A DNA stretch of 64,000 bases, taken from contig NZ_FNQO01000001.1 of NCBI RefSeq assembly GCF_900107725.1, forward strand, positions 922,458 to 986,457. Direction: 5' to 3'. The notes beneath the pieces are model-generated. The model had not been told where the DNA came from, ran no database searches, and saw nothing but the letters and a program-made list of their open reading frames with translations. This DNA comes from Microbulbifer marinus. Lineage in GTDB: Bacteria > Pseudomonadota > Gammaproteobacteria > Pseudomonadales > Cellvibrionaceae. Of the stretch, positions 8,542 through 17,338 are shown in pieces. Every line of letters starts with the position of its first letter. Position 1 is the first letter of the stretch. A program made the position numbers and the translations under genes.

Positions 8542-10760
8542 AGTTTCACCCCTTTTATCAAAAGATTTTCACGGAGAATCTTTAATCTAGCGCCTGACGA
8601 ACCAAGAATTTCATTAATTTCTTGCACTGCAGAAATCGGTTTACTGAGCTGACCCTGTAGAGTTTCGATATGTTTATTTACCTCTTTAATCTGTCCGGAA
8701 GTCCGCTCGTTCAGTGCCGCCTTCAAGCCACCGGCTATCTTCTTCAGATTCTCATCCACCGCCTTTTTTTGTTGTGACCGCTTGAAATCCGATCTAAAAA
8801 CGTTCTTTACTGACTTATAAAACGCAATCAAAGACGTCAGGACTATAGCTGCTACACCAATGGGACCCCAGACTCCACCAATGGCAATTGCTTTTGGAAT
8901 CCAGAATAATGGAGCAAGCGCACCCATGAGCCCGAAATAATTGATTCCACCTTTTATATCCAGTTCAATCGGGTCGCTCCCCTCATATCCGCCGATCGCA
9001 AAATTGGAATGCATATCAACAAGCTCTCCGACATGCTTTTCGAATCTTTCCAGGAGCTTACGGACCTCCTCGGAAAATAGTGCCATTTCACTCGCAACAC
9101 ATTCTGAAAAGCGGGTATTCAATGACTTTTCGACCGTCTTCAAGCCCCTCTCAAGGTGCCTTTTCAGTGCGTCATCTGAAATACCTTTGTCAATTTTTGA
9201 GTAAGCCTTTTTCCTGGCATTTTTTTTAAATTCATCCACCAGACTGTTGGTGATTGCAGAAAGCCTGTTTTTTAAACCATCCGTGATCGAACCTAGCTGT
9301 ACAACCAGTGAGTCATATTCACGTTCAAGATGCTTAACCAGAGGTATAAATTTTGTACTTTGCAACACATCCATATCGGAAAGCGCTGCCTCCAGAACTT
9401 TGGCTGTCTTTTGGTAGTTGGCACTGCGAATTCTCGCCATATAGTCGGAAAGGGAATCTTGCGAAAAAATCTCCAACACTCTATCAAGCCCGCTGAACGC
9501 TAACAGGCTAGCCTTATCGTATTGCTTGAAAAATTTTTCCTGTTTTCTCGCATATTTTTCGTCGGGTACCAAGCATTCAGCCAGAGCCAGAAAAGCAACC
9601 AGACCACTAACGGACAAGGCGCCCTGATAACTATCTCCAAGATGCTCGTTCATTTTCTTGTTCAAGACTTCGAGGCTACTCTGCTCCCCGCTACTGACCA
9701 GTGCGCCCACTGCCACTGAAGTTGGACTGGTAATACGCTTGTTGAACAGCGTCCAGACTTCTGTCTGGGAACCAAGGTGACCCCTTATTTTCTCAAGCGT
9801 ACCTTTTACTTTCCCGTCACCGGTTTGTGGGGCGGCTGCCTTACTCGTTACGTAAAAAACAGCATGCGCCTTGCGCACTGCGTCCCAGATGCTTTTTTCA
9901 ACCGTTGATTCCTTCCCCTCGATTCCGGGAACATCGAGTAACGCAACGCTTTGCCCCCCTACGGAAAAGAGATAGCGCTGATTCACCTGGGTAAAATCGG
10001 GTCGGCCATCGCCGATGATGGCCCCATCCGCGAATGGCGCAAGCTCTTGCAAGTGTGATTGCAGCCTATCGGCATATTGAGATAGACGAGCCAATTCGCT
10101 GGATGTGCGTTCAATATCCAGCTCCAGCTGTGCTTTTTCCGAATCGTAATGCTTTTCTGCGGAAGCAAGTACTTTCTCTGCCTCATCCAACAGCAAATGT
10201 TCGGGAAGCTTGAAAAAGAAACGGTATATCTTAACGAAGGCGTTCAGTGATTCCCATGTACGGCGCAGGTCATCGTCATATTGCTGCACACTCCTGCGCA
10301 ACTGTTCGTCGCGCTGCGCCCAGCTTTCTTCCAGCCCTTTTACCCTTTCTTCAAGGGAATTGAGCGCTGCCTCCGCTGCCTGAGCATCGGCACGTGTTTT
10401 ACGAATGGACTCGCTGTCAAGCGCGTATTTTTCTTGCAGGGTTTTGAACTGTCTTTGACTGTCCTTTTTCGCCTCCTCACCCAGCAACATTCTCAGCGCT
10501 TCAATTATGGTGGATTTACCTGCGTTGGTTTCACCATAAAATGCAACAGTAAAGGTATCCCAGTCCGCAGCGTTTTCCAGCGCTACCAGGTTCTCCGCAA
10601 CCTCAGCCTGGATTTTGGAGAGCACCTCTCTTGCAACCATCAAAGATTCAGCCAGTTTGTTATCCGTGGTGTCCACATCCACGGTACTGAGTAATTTTTC
10701 GACCTCTTCCAGCACTTCACGGTGCATTGAGCGGGGAGTATCAGCCGCAATATTCACCAA
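8538..10760 (-). CDS. leoBC: LeoBC-type dynamin-like GTPase (Eleos partner)
   Basis: 740 residues. The P-loop GETNAGKST is at residues 76-84, the switch DVPG at 276-279 and a G4-type NKR at 340. Between G1 and G3 sits an unusually long coiled-coil insertion (about 100-240). A hydrophobic segment with two membrane-contacting stretches lies near 605-655, followed by a basic coiled coil, as in membrane-active dynamins. Start: TTG (10760) or GTG (10757), both behind an AAGGA site; the ATG at 10727 is less likely. It is the first gene of the pair, directly followed by LeoA with a 4-bp overlap. Paired dynamins of this type act together at the membrane; the split into a large and a small partner supports the Eleos reading. 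Confidence 0.75.
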   Translation of the reverse strand: MVNIAADTPRSMHREVLEEVEKLLSTVDVDTTDNKLAESLMVAREVLSKIQAEVAENLVALENAADWDTFTVAFYGETNAGKSTIIEALRMLLGEEAKKDSQRQFKTLQEKYALDSESIRKTRADAQAAEAALNSLEERVKGLEESWAQRDEQLRRSVQQYDDDLRRTWESLNAFVKIYRFFFKLPEHLLLDEAEKVLASAEKHYDSEKAQLELDIERTSSELARLSQYADRLQSHLQELAPFADGAIIGDGRPDFTQVNQRYLFSVGGQSVALLDVPGIEGKESTVEKSIWDAVRKAHAVFYVTSKAAAPQTGDGKVKGTLEKIRGHLGSQTEVWTLFNKRITSPTSVAVGALVSSGEQSSLEVLNKKMNEHLGDSYQGALSVSGLVAFLALAECLVPDEKYARKQEKFFKQYDKASLLAFSGLDRVLEIFSQDSLSDYMARIRSANYQKTAKVLEAALSDMDVLQSTKFIPLVKHLEREYDSLVVQLGSITDGLKNRLSAITNSLVDEFKKNARKKAYSKIDKGISDDALKRHLERGLKTVEKSLNTRFSECVASEMALFSEEVRKLLERFEKHVGELVDMHSNFAIGGYEGSDPIELDIKGGINYFGLMGALAPLFWIPKAIAIGGVWGPIGVAAIVLTSLIAFYKSVKNVFRSDFKRSQQKKAVDENLKKIAGGLKAALNERTSGQIKEVNKHIETLQGQLSKPISAVQEINEILGSSGARLKILRENLLIKGVKL

Positions 10761-10871
10761 CTATTGTCCTTATAATTCTATTTTTATATTGTTAGTCAGG
10801 ATTGAGAATAAAGCTGCGCAGCCAGCCAATACCAGCTGTGTCTTCCCCTCTCTCTACGATGTTACAGGCAA

Positions 10872-11945
10872 TTACTGCAACGGGATTTCCCAAAGCTCTG
10901 CCAGCCGCTTTACTGTGTGATCCCACTTCGGCGTTCTGGGGCGCGCGACGGTGTTTTGGTTGCCGAACAGGCCGACTTCGTTGACGGCATTGGCTTCGTC
11001 CACCTTGTACAGCCATTTAACCGGTACGCAGTAGTCGGCATCGTCTTCACCGAACTCTTCGACCATGCAGTATTTTCCCTGGTGATCGGGATGTTGTGCG
11101 AGGAATTCGTCGACGATGATCGGGTGGCCAGTAACTTCGGCTACGCCGACGTAGCCTTTGCCGGGAATGAGGACCCAGAGGCGGTTGCCGGGTTTGAGGG
11201 TGAACAGGGTTCTGTTGTACCACCGGCCACCACCGGCGGCGATAAACCCGTACTCCACGGCGTCCTGCCAGCTGCGGCCATTTGGGGTAGCACCGTAGTT
11301 ACAGTAGAATTCGCCGTTCCACTCGTTCTTCTGGCCGACGTTGACCGCGTGCTCTTCGGTTTCCACCGGGTCAATCATCCAGGCACGGCTGAGGTACTGG
11401 TTGTCGCCGTCGCGGAACACGGTAAAGAAGACCGCATTGACAGCAACACTGGCCCTGTCGTTCAGGTAGTTGATGATGCGCTCGGTGCTGGCATCCAGCT
11501 CGGCGGCGACGATCACCATCTGGTGGGAGCTATTGATGTCGTCGTCCGACGGGAAGACGCCGAAGCGGGCCTTGAAGGCGCTGTCGAAGGAGCGCTCTGC
11601 CAGTTCATACTTACCGGCGAACTCGCTGTAGATTTGGCTGATCTTTTCCGTGGGCAGGTGTTCCACCCAAGAGGCATAGTCGATGACTTGCGCCACCACG
11701 TCGCGGGGCGTGCGGTGCTTTTTCAGCTCGATCACGATAATGGAGCCAGCCGCGTCGATGGCCATCAGGTCGATATACTTGCCGAAATCGGTGTAGACCT
11801 GACGGCCGATCAGCATCCAGCTGGGATTGAGGATTGAAATATCCTTGTGAATCTGCTCTTCCAGTAGCAGCTCGTTATCTAACTGGATCGGCTCTAGCGC
11901 CTCAGGCTGGCTGCCGATTTTCCAGATTCCGTGTTGTACCGCCAT
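10872..11945 (-). CDS. NucS/DUF91-like PD-(D/E)XK nuclease with C-terminal PUA/EVE-like region
   Basis: 357 residues. The N-terminal half carries a PD-(D/E)XK nuclease signature: Asp59 in YIDLMAID, then Glu73-x-Lys75 in IVIELKKH, followed by a conserved QVxxYxxW helix (residues 86-93). This is the arrangement of NucS/EndoMS and DUF91 nucleases. The C-terminal half has a beta-rich stretch ('LWVLIPGKGYVGVAEVTG') like PUA/EVE modified-base readers, which I infer only from pattern. The start has an AGGA ribosome site. The gene lies upstream of the dynamin pair in the same direction, with 111 bp between. Truncated relatives of this same gene occur at 6.7, 12.1 and 18.8 kb. Likely a DNA-acting defence enzyme; substrate unknown. 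Confidence 0.75.
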   Translation of the reverse strand: MAVQHGIWKIGSQPEALEPIQLDNELLLEEQIHKDISILNPSWMLIGRQVYTDFGKYIDLMAIDAAGSIIVIELKKHRTPRDVVAQVIDYASWVEHLPTEKISQIYSEFAGKYELAERSFDSAFKARFGVFPSDDDINSSHQMVIVAAELDASTERIINYLNDRASVAVNAVFFTVFRDGDNQYLSRAWMIDPVETEEHAVNVGQKNEWNGEFYCNYGATPNGRSWQDAVEYGFIAAGGGRWYNRTLFTLKPGNRLWVLIPGKGYVGVAEVTGHPIIVDEFLAQHPDHQGKYCMVEEFGEDDADYCVPVKWLYKVDEANAVNEVGLFGNQNTVARPRTPKWDHTVKRLAELWEIPLQ

Positions 11946-12061
11946 AGTTCTACTCTTCCTTAGAATAATTATTTGAGCATCAAAATTTCACCCCAATTAT
12001 TCTGCCTCCTTGCTTTTCTTAACTGTCATGTCAAGATTTGGCCCTTAGATTCCTTGAAATC

Positions 12062-12133
12062 CTAACTCGGGGTTCTGTGGCGAGCAGCGGTGCTCTGGCT
12101 ACCGAAGAGGCCCTATTTGTTTCCGGCATCAGC
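12062..12133 (-). pseudogene. 3' stub of a second NucS/DUF91-like nuclease gene
   Basis: Leftward translation gives ADAGNK-stop-GLFGSQSTAARHRTPS-stop. This aligns residue by residue with ANAVNEVGLFGNQNTVARPRTPKW near the C-terminus of the intact nuclease at 10872-11945; the DNA is roughly 70% identical by eye. The in-frame TAG and the early stop show it is dead. It sits in the 399-bp gap between the intact nuclease gene and the ADP-ribosylglycohydrolase gene, on the same strand as the 5' stub at 18817. The rest of the gap holds a TGTGA-N6-TCACA palindrome and A+T-rich sequence with no further gene. Confidence 0.7.
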
Positions 12134-12221
12134 CTAATCAACCTAATCAACCTATTAGGAGATCCAAGGGGATGTTGAGACGGACAAAATTTAGCCAAAT
12201 ATTTTCGACTTATCAGTTAGT

Positions 12222-12237
12222 TGTGATAATAATCACA
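12222..12237. promoter_or_regulatory. Perfect CRP/FNR-class palindrome TGTGA-N6-TCACA
   Basis: The site reads TGTGATAATAATCACA, an exact match to the half-sites bound by CRP/Vfr regulators. It lies 277 bp upstream of the intact nuclease gene start, and downstream of the ADP-ribosylglycohydrolase gene. A second exact site is at 29151-29166. The sequence is certain; use as an operator, and for which gene, is inferred. Confidence 0.5.
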
Positions 12238-12344
12238 TTTCTCTGGCATATAAAGCATTCCAAATACTTCACACTCAAACTGCTAAAAGCGCAAAAATTC
12301 GCCAAGCGGTTTACGCACGAACCAGCTCAAAGTGTCACTAAAAT

Positions 12345-13478
12345 CTAACAACCCGGGTATTTCTCCCAAGTCTTGCTTTCCGAATCTGGGCTCACGCCAT
12401 AACCACCTATCTCCCAATCCGGGAACCCGAAAAGGTCATCGGCCAGTTCCTGAATCACGTCACGGCACTCTAGCGCCGCCAGCCAATCACGGGGGATGCT
12501 GCTATCGCCCAACATAGCCCCGAGCAGATTTCCGGTAATTGATCCGGTAGAGTCTGAATCACCATCATGGTTAACGGCCAGGATCACCCCCTGACTGAAA
12601 TCTGTTGCCACCAACGCACAATAAATGGATACCGCCAAGGCTTCTTCCGCAACCCAGCCCTGCCCAAGTTGAGATATCGCACTTTGATGGTCCAATTCCG
12701 CGGCCGCCAAATGTTCAGCATTTTCTATCGCGGCCAAGGTTTCTTGGTGCCCGGCGGCTCTACGCAGGCAGTTCTTGGCCTCCTGCAGAGCCCTTTGCAG
12801 CGTTTTTCCATCGGTGAGCACCTGGATCACTACTGCAAGGACACCGGCAGTCAGGGCACCCGTTGGGTGACCGTGGGTCAAGGCAGCTAGATCACTTGCA
12901 AGGCGAAACGTTTCCTGAACCGATGTCCCTTGGTACCGACGCCAATTAAATAGCCCAACCGGTGCGACCCGCATGACGCCACCGCATCCCTTGCTGTCGT
13001 TGTCTGCGGGCATTCCCAGCGACTTCATGTCTTTTAACGCGGACAAGCAAGTCGCACCCGGAGCCCGGCGACTGTGCAACACTTCTTGCCGAAGGAGCCA
13101 ACCATCGTTTTCCCCACTGGATGCTAACGCCTCCGGTACCGGCTCCCCCTGTGTCTGCAGCCAGCGTATGTAGGCGCGCGCGGTAACCTCCACACAACTT
13201 ACGATTCCCCTCACCTGACCTCGGACCCAGGCACGCAACAGTCCCTCGGCGGTGAACAAGGTCATCTGCGTATCGTCTGTAATGGCACCTTCCCGGCCAT
13301 AAGCCGGTGCATAGTGGGTAATACCCCCAAGGCCAAAAGTCTGCAGGATGTCCGCTCTTGGCAGGAATTCGACCGGCGCACCCAGCGCATCTCCAACAGC
13401 CCCTCCGAGCAAACATCCACGAAAACGTTGTTGGGCAGTAGGCCCGAGACTTTCTTTTAATTGCGGCATTCGAGTCAC
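12345..13478 (-). CDS. ADP-ribosylglycohydrolase (DraG/ARH family)
   Basis: 377 residues, single domain. The N-terminal GCLLGGAVGDALGAPVEF and ITDDTQM motifs and the C-terminal DGDSDSTGSITGN segment are the dinuclear-metal binding signatures of DraG/ARH enzymes, which remove ADP-ribose from arginine or other acceptors. The conserved TDD and DxDS acidic residues are all present, so it should be active. The start codon overlaps the stop of the upstream 229-residue gene by 4 bp, so the two are translationally coupled. That pairing, in a defence island, recalls antitoxin-like hydrolases that reverse an ADP-ribosylating toxin, but the partner shows no recognisable transferase motif. Confidence 0.88.
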   Translation of the reverse strand: MTRMPQLKESLGPTAQQRFRGCLLGGAVGDALGAPVEFLPRADILQTFGLGGITHYAPAYGREGAITDDTQMTLFTAEGLLRAWVRGQVRGIVSCVEVTARAYIRWLQTQGEPVPEALASSGENDGWLLRQEVLHSRRAPGATCLSALKDMKSLGMPADNDSKGCGGVMRVAPVGLFNWRRYQGTSVQETFRLASDLAALTHGHPTGALTAGVLAVVIQVLTDGKTLQRALQEAKNCLRRAAGHQETLAAIENAEHLAAAELDHQSAISQLGQGWVAEEALAVSIYCALVATDFSQGVILAVNHDGDSDSTGSITGNLLGAMLGDSSIPRDWLAALECRDVIQELADDLFGFPDWEIGGYGVSPDSESKTWEKYPGC

Positions 13479-14164
13479 CCTTTAATACTATTTTCCTGCT
13501 TGGTGCTATCTGGACTAACGCAATCTGTCGCCAAGACATTACCCATACTATCACCGCTATAGCTCCGCCCGCCTATACGAATGCTCCCCATCGGAAAACT
13601 CGGCCTTTCGCTCTTGCGGGAAACCAGATCACCGCTGTTCGAAAATCGATAGCAAGTATTCACATCCGGAATAAAATCGAAGCTGCTGATCTTTCCAAAA
13701 AACTTTACCGCGTCGCCATTTGACTTAAGATAATCCTTTATCGTGGCGGTAACCAACTGGAACTGCTGCTCAATCGGCAGGTCGGGCGCCTCGTCGGGGA
13801 GTGAGATAGTACGCAGCTTCTTATCCGTCATGATGACAGCAAGCAGAGGACTGGGAAGCGGGCCTTGCGTTCTGATGCGGATGTGCGGCCCCAAAGAGTT
13901 GAAATATTGCTCGTCGGCCTCCCGCTGTTTTTCCTGTGACGTCAGGTCCAGCGCATGATTTAACTCCGCCCTTGAAATCCCGAGAACTCCCCGCAGTTTT
14001 TCTGCGAACTCCGCGCTCAGCTCACCGTCATTCAACAATCTATCGATATTCTTAAAAAGCTTGTTACGATTTCTCTGTTTTAGTGAGTCGGAAAGGGTTT
14101 TTCGCACCTCGTGCTTAGATTGCTCACCCAGAGACCGATAGACAAGTTCCTGAATCGCATACAT
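13475..14164 (-). CDS. Unknown protein coupled to ADP-ribosylglycohydrolase, with HTH-like N-terminus
   Basis: 229 residues from the ATG at 14164, chosen because a strong AGGAGGGG site precedes it; an upstream in-frame start lacks one. The N-terminal 85 residues are helical with a segment (LSAEFAEKLRGVLGISRAELNHAL) resembling a helix-turn-helix or a small antitoxin-like domain. The rest (IRIRTQGPLPSPLLAVIMTDKKLRTISLPDE...) is beta-rich and ends in a disordered Ser/Gly-rich tail. I do not recognise the family. Overlap by 4 bp with the ADP-ribosylglycohydrolase gene argues for a two-gene functional unit. Confidence 0.65.
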   Translation of the reverse strand: MYAIQELVYRSLGEQSKHEVRKTLSDSLKQRNRNKLFKNIDRLLNDGELSAEFAEKLRGVLGISRAELNHALDLTSQEKQREADEQYFNSLGPHIRIRTQGPLPSPLLAVIMTDKKLRTISLPDEAPDLPIEQQFQLVTATIKDYLKSNGDAVKFFGKISSFDFIPDVNTCYRFSNSGDLVSRKSERPSFPMGSIRIGGRSYSGDSMGNVLATDCVSPDSTKQENSIKG

Positions 14165-14263
14165 AGGCCCCTCCTGATTGATCAAACATTGCTCTTCTAC
14201 AAAAAGACCTTTTTGCAGCTTGCTATACAGTTAAGTCCAACCTCATTATCCTTTTTCGTCGCG

Positions 14264-14671
14264 TTATACGGCGGCTTTCCCCTCAGACATAGCCCGATAG
14301 CAATAAAAACAACCTGCCTTGCCTGGTGTCTCAGCATAAATGTAGCCACAAGCCGCCAGCATCCTCGCTAGGCGCAGGTACAGGTTACGACGACTGTTGT
14401 CATACCCGATAGAAAAATAGATATACGGCGGCCTGAAGCGAAACAGGTAGCATTTAACCTCCCGCATGACCTGCCTGAACAAGGTAACAACCTGCTCACC
14501 TTGATAGGTCCTGGCGTCTTGCGGATGACTCGATTCCGTGCCCCAGGCATCCAGTGGATCTCGCGGCGGATTTCGCAACAGCAACATCACCTCGAAATTA
14601 CTATAAAAATTCAGGTCGTACTGCCAACGGCCAGCTTCAAGGTAAACACTGTGCACCAAGTTAATAGACAC
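14264..14671 (-). CDS. Hypothetical protein, 135 residues
   Basis: A short aromatic- and Arg-rich protein with no signal peptide; the C-terminal GCFYCYRAM segment holds two close cysteines. The sequence pattern (RWQYDLNFYSNFEVMLLLRNPP) suggests mixed alpha/beta structure. No family recognised. It lies 99 bp upstream of the 13475-14164 gene in the same direction and may belong to that unit. Its reading frame is the only long one here and has a start with a nearby AGGAGG-like site (AATTAGGAGGAAAT), which supports it as a real gene. Confidence 0.55.
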   Translation of the reverse strand: MSINLVHSVYLEAGRWQYDLNFYSNFEVMLLLRNPPRDPLDAWGTESSHPQDARTYQGEQVVTLFRQVMREVKCYLFRFRPPYIYFSIGYDNSRRNLYLRLARMLAACGYIYAETPGKAGCFYCYRAMSEGKAAV

Positions 14672-14802
14672 AACATTTCCTCCTAATTAAGTCAGTGCTT
14701 TTGCACAACGCTACAAGAGCTCAACGCGGGAAGACGCCTCTGCCGCTCCCGAAACTTGTGCTCCACCATGGAATCTGGACCCATTCGGCAAATTAGCGGG
14801 TA

Positions 14803-15756
14803 TTAGCACCAGGTAAAATTCTTCCGGTCAAGGGATTGTTCACCACTCCAACGATAAGCCACCAGCTTTCCACTCTTGGCGATGGAGTAATCAAGGCATG
14901 CGACGTTATCAGCTAGAGGTCCCGGCGCCCCATTTAGCCAATAGTGGCCAATAAAACAGGGCACCTCTTCCCGCCCATATCGGGGCACACCCCGCGGTAC
15001 CGGCAGTGCTGCCGCCTCTTGGAGGTCGACGCCCAGAGGCAGGGCGACCTCCCCGAGGGTACTGGCTGTGTCCTTCCACCACTGAACACGAACCGCATCC
15101 CGTACATTTTTGTCCTTATCCAGGAAGGTGATCCCTTCGGGAAGCGATGTTTCATATCCCTTCAACAGCACTTCGACGGCTTCAAACAGGGCTGTGCCCT
15201 CCTCGGACGCAGAAATCAGGCTGGTTTCAGAAAGACGCGCGTCAGCAAGTATGTCCTGCGCGGTGCGCAAATGCGCCTCGCTCCAGCAGGCATGGACTGC
15301 ACGCATTTTCCGCGCACCCAGCTCCAACTCCAGCCACAAGGGTAGGCGATAGAAAAAAGCGAGCACACGCGCCTTTTCATCAGGATCTTGTGCAAATTCA
15401 TTCAGAAAGGCTTGATGCTGCTTGATATTTTTGTCGTCATGCGCCCGCAGGGGCTTACCTTCGTTTATCGTGTGAAACGCTAGCGCGTTGAACTCATGGT
15501 TACCCATAACGGCGTGGGCATGGCCGTTTTCGACCATGGCCATAACCGTATCCAACAAGCGACGATGCTCACGCAGTTCTTCGCCGCGATCGATAAAGTC
15601 GCCGAGAAATACCACTTTTCGGTTGGGGTGACTGTAGCCGGTCTCCCCTTGCCCATACCCCAAATGCTCGAGCAAGTTTTCAAGGACTTGGGCGTGGCCG
15701 TGGATATCACCGATAATGTCGTAACCCCGAACTCTTTCTTCTTTTATTTCTCGCAT
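14803..15756 (-). CDS. Calcineurin-like metallophosphoesterase (PrpA/ApaH-like)
   Basis: 317 residues from the ATG at 15756, which has an AAAGGGAT ribosome site; an in-frame start at 15810 would add an unlikely 18-residue extension. The signature metal and phosphate motifs are present in order: GDIHGH near the N-terminus, GDFIDRG, and GNHE, then later catalytic histidines including GHYWLNG. This set defines the bacteriophage lambda phosphatase/ApaH type. Substrates in the family include phosphoproteins, diadenosine tetraphosphate and nucleotides; nothing here decides between them. A defence role would be by association only. Confidence 0.85.
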   Translation of the reverse strand: MREIKEERVRGYDIIGDIHGHAQVLENLLEHLGYGQGETGYSHPNRKVVFLGDFIDRGEELREHRRLLDTVMAMVENGHAHAVMGNHEFNALAFHTINEGKPLRAHDDKNIKQHQAFLNEFAQDPDEKARVLAFFYRLPLWLELELGARKMRAVHACWSEAHLRTAQDILADARLSETSLISASEEGTALFEAVEVLLKGYETSLPEGITFLDKDKNVRDAVRVQWWKDTASTLGEVALPLGVDLQEAAALPVPRGVPRYGREEVPCFIGHYWLNGAPGPLADNVACLDYSIAKSGKLVAYRWSGEQSLDRKNFTWC

Positions 15757-15844
15757 CACTATCCCTTTCTTGCGGCCCAATACTGGTCTACCAAACACTG
15801 AGAAATACAAGCAGCGGTGCGAGCATCAGTCAGCATCGAAAATA

Positions 15845-16423
15845 CTAAATAATTGGCGTGTTATAGAATCGCTCGTTTATCGCACTCTCGAGGCGCTCGA
15901 AGCCCTCAAAACGATGGCCACCATTCTCGAATATTTGTGTCTTCCATGCGCAGTCGTCCCCTATTAAAGCCAGCATGCGCTTGGGATCGAGCACGTCGTC
16001 GTCCATGGCAACAATATGCTTGGTCACCGTATTCGCCCCATGAACCGTGTAGCGTTTGAACACTTCCAGGTCTTCCTGAAAAACATGGATCATTTCGTCG
16101 CTGCCATAACAAGAGAATTCCCCGGTAGACAGCGTGGCCCAGGGCTCCAACGAGGGATTGATGGCTACCGCAGCCACCCGGTACTTGTTTGCCGCCCAGC
16201 GGGCCCAAAATCCACCCAGCGAAGTCCCCACAAGGCCGGTGATATTCTTTACTCCCAGTTCCGCAACCAGTTTATCGATTGCTAACGAAGCCTCATCTGG
16301 CTTATGGGGCTTATACTCAAGGGAGATAATGCTCTCTTGCGGCAACATATTCGCCAAGCTTTCCGCCTTGGATGAATTTCCAGCGATACTGCGGAAACCG
16401 TGCAGATAAATTACATAACTCAT
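15845..16423 (-). CDS. YqiA/YcfP-family alpha/beta-hydrolase (esterase)
   Basis: 192 residues from MSYVIYLHGF; upstream in-frame starts at 16435 and 16471 are possible. The oxyanion-hole HGF motif is at the N-terminus, the nucleophile elbow GTSLGG in the middle, the acid in MDDDVLDP and the catalytic His in NGGHRF. The short length and lack of a cap match YqiA/YcfP esterases. In other bacteria yqiA is a core gene near parE, so its place between a metallophosphoesterase and a GIY-YIG gene in this island is unusual. Function in the island is unknown. Confidence 0.8.
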   Translation of the reverse strand: MSYVIYLHGFRSIAGNSSKAESLANMLPQESIISLEYKPHKPDEASLAIDKLVAELGVKNITGLVGTSLGGFWARWAANKYRVAAVAINPSLEPWATLSTGEFSCYGSDEMIHVFQEDLEVFKRYTVHGANTVTKHIVAMDDDVLDPKRMLALIGDDCAWKTQIFENGGHRFEGFERLESAINERFYNTPII

Positions 16424-16652
16424 CGTTTTTCTCATTGGATGCCAGCAACCGGAGCAATACTCCTGGAGCACTCACCTTCTGGCCAGATGATGTACACAAA
16501 TGCCATCCAAGCGCGGGCGGCACATGAACTCCTGCATATAAGTGCAATTTTTTAACTTTCCAACCTCACTCAATAACGGCACACCTCACGCCCAGTATCG
16601 TACTTTAGCTACTTCGGCTTAGCAGAAATAGCGGTCAAATTCGCTACTGCGG

Positions 16653-17297
16653 CTACACTGTCGAAGTGACAACTCTCTTGGCCTTAGGCTGCGTGCCGCG
16701 TGGCCGTTGATCGTGAATATGCTTTGAAACGCATCGCAACGTCTCGAGGGCGGCATCCAGATGGCACGCGCTGGGAGACAACCTCCGCCGATTGGCCTTG
16801 GGGTTCATCAGCTCCACCAACCAGTTCTCAACCTCTTCCGGTTGCCGGTGCTCTGGGGTTTCCACCCAATAAATATGCGTAGTGCCTGTTTTCCGGAGGG
16901 AACGGCGGTAGTGTGCCTCGGATCTGGGGCCGGGGTTTGCGTACTTGGCCAAAGCGTATTGCAGCAGCTGTTCATCGCTGGAAAAGCCTGGTCGCCAGAA
17001 AAAAATATTCTCGGTACACAGCTCCTCACTGAGGCGGGGTCTCAGCCCCGCTTTTTTCGACGAGTCTGTTTTTCCCACATAGATTGTGGACCAGCGCCCC
17101 CGCTTGTCGTAGCAGCCCCAAACATAGACGCCACCCAGGTCCGACACCCCATCCAACATTGAACGCACTTTGGACAAATATTCCTGCGCTATGGGATCAT
17201 CGCCGTTAGCCGGATATTCACCACGATACCGGCTGGCATAATCGTGCAAGGACTGCAAATTCAAAATACCGGATTTCATATTACGATCTAGTTTCAC
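16653..17297 (-). CDS. GIY-YIG domain protein, putative nuclease
   Basis: 214 residues (or 208 from the ATG at 17279; the first start is GTG). Residues 56-58 GVY and 73-75 YVG reproduce the GIY...YIG hairpin, followed by Lys76, Arg86/Arg88 in GLRPRLSEEL and a later Glu157/Asn166 pair, the arrangement of the catalytic Tyr, Arg, Glu and Asn of this nuclease family. The C-terminal tail is basic (RPRGTQPKAKRVV), suitable for DNA contact. Probably a small DNase; the long gap between the Arg and the Glu is more like divergent restriction-type members than UvrC. Confidence 0.6.
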   Translation of the reverse strand: MKLDRNMKSGILNLQSLHDYASRYRGEYPANGDDPIAQEYLSKVRSMLDGVSDLGGVYVWGCYDKRGRWSTIYVGKTDSSKKAGLRPRLSEELCTENIFFWRPGFSSDEQLLQYALAKYANPGPRSEAHYRRSLRKTGTTHIYWVETPEHRQPEEVENWLVELMNPKANRRRLSPSACHLDAALETLRCVSKHIHDQRPRGTQPKAKRVVTSTV

Positions 17298-17338
17298 TCT
17301 GGTCCCAAATCGCTGACCTGATACTGGCGGCTTGTTAC

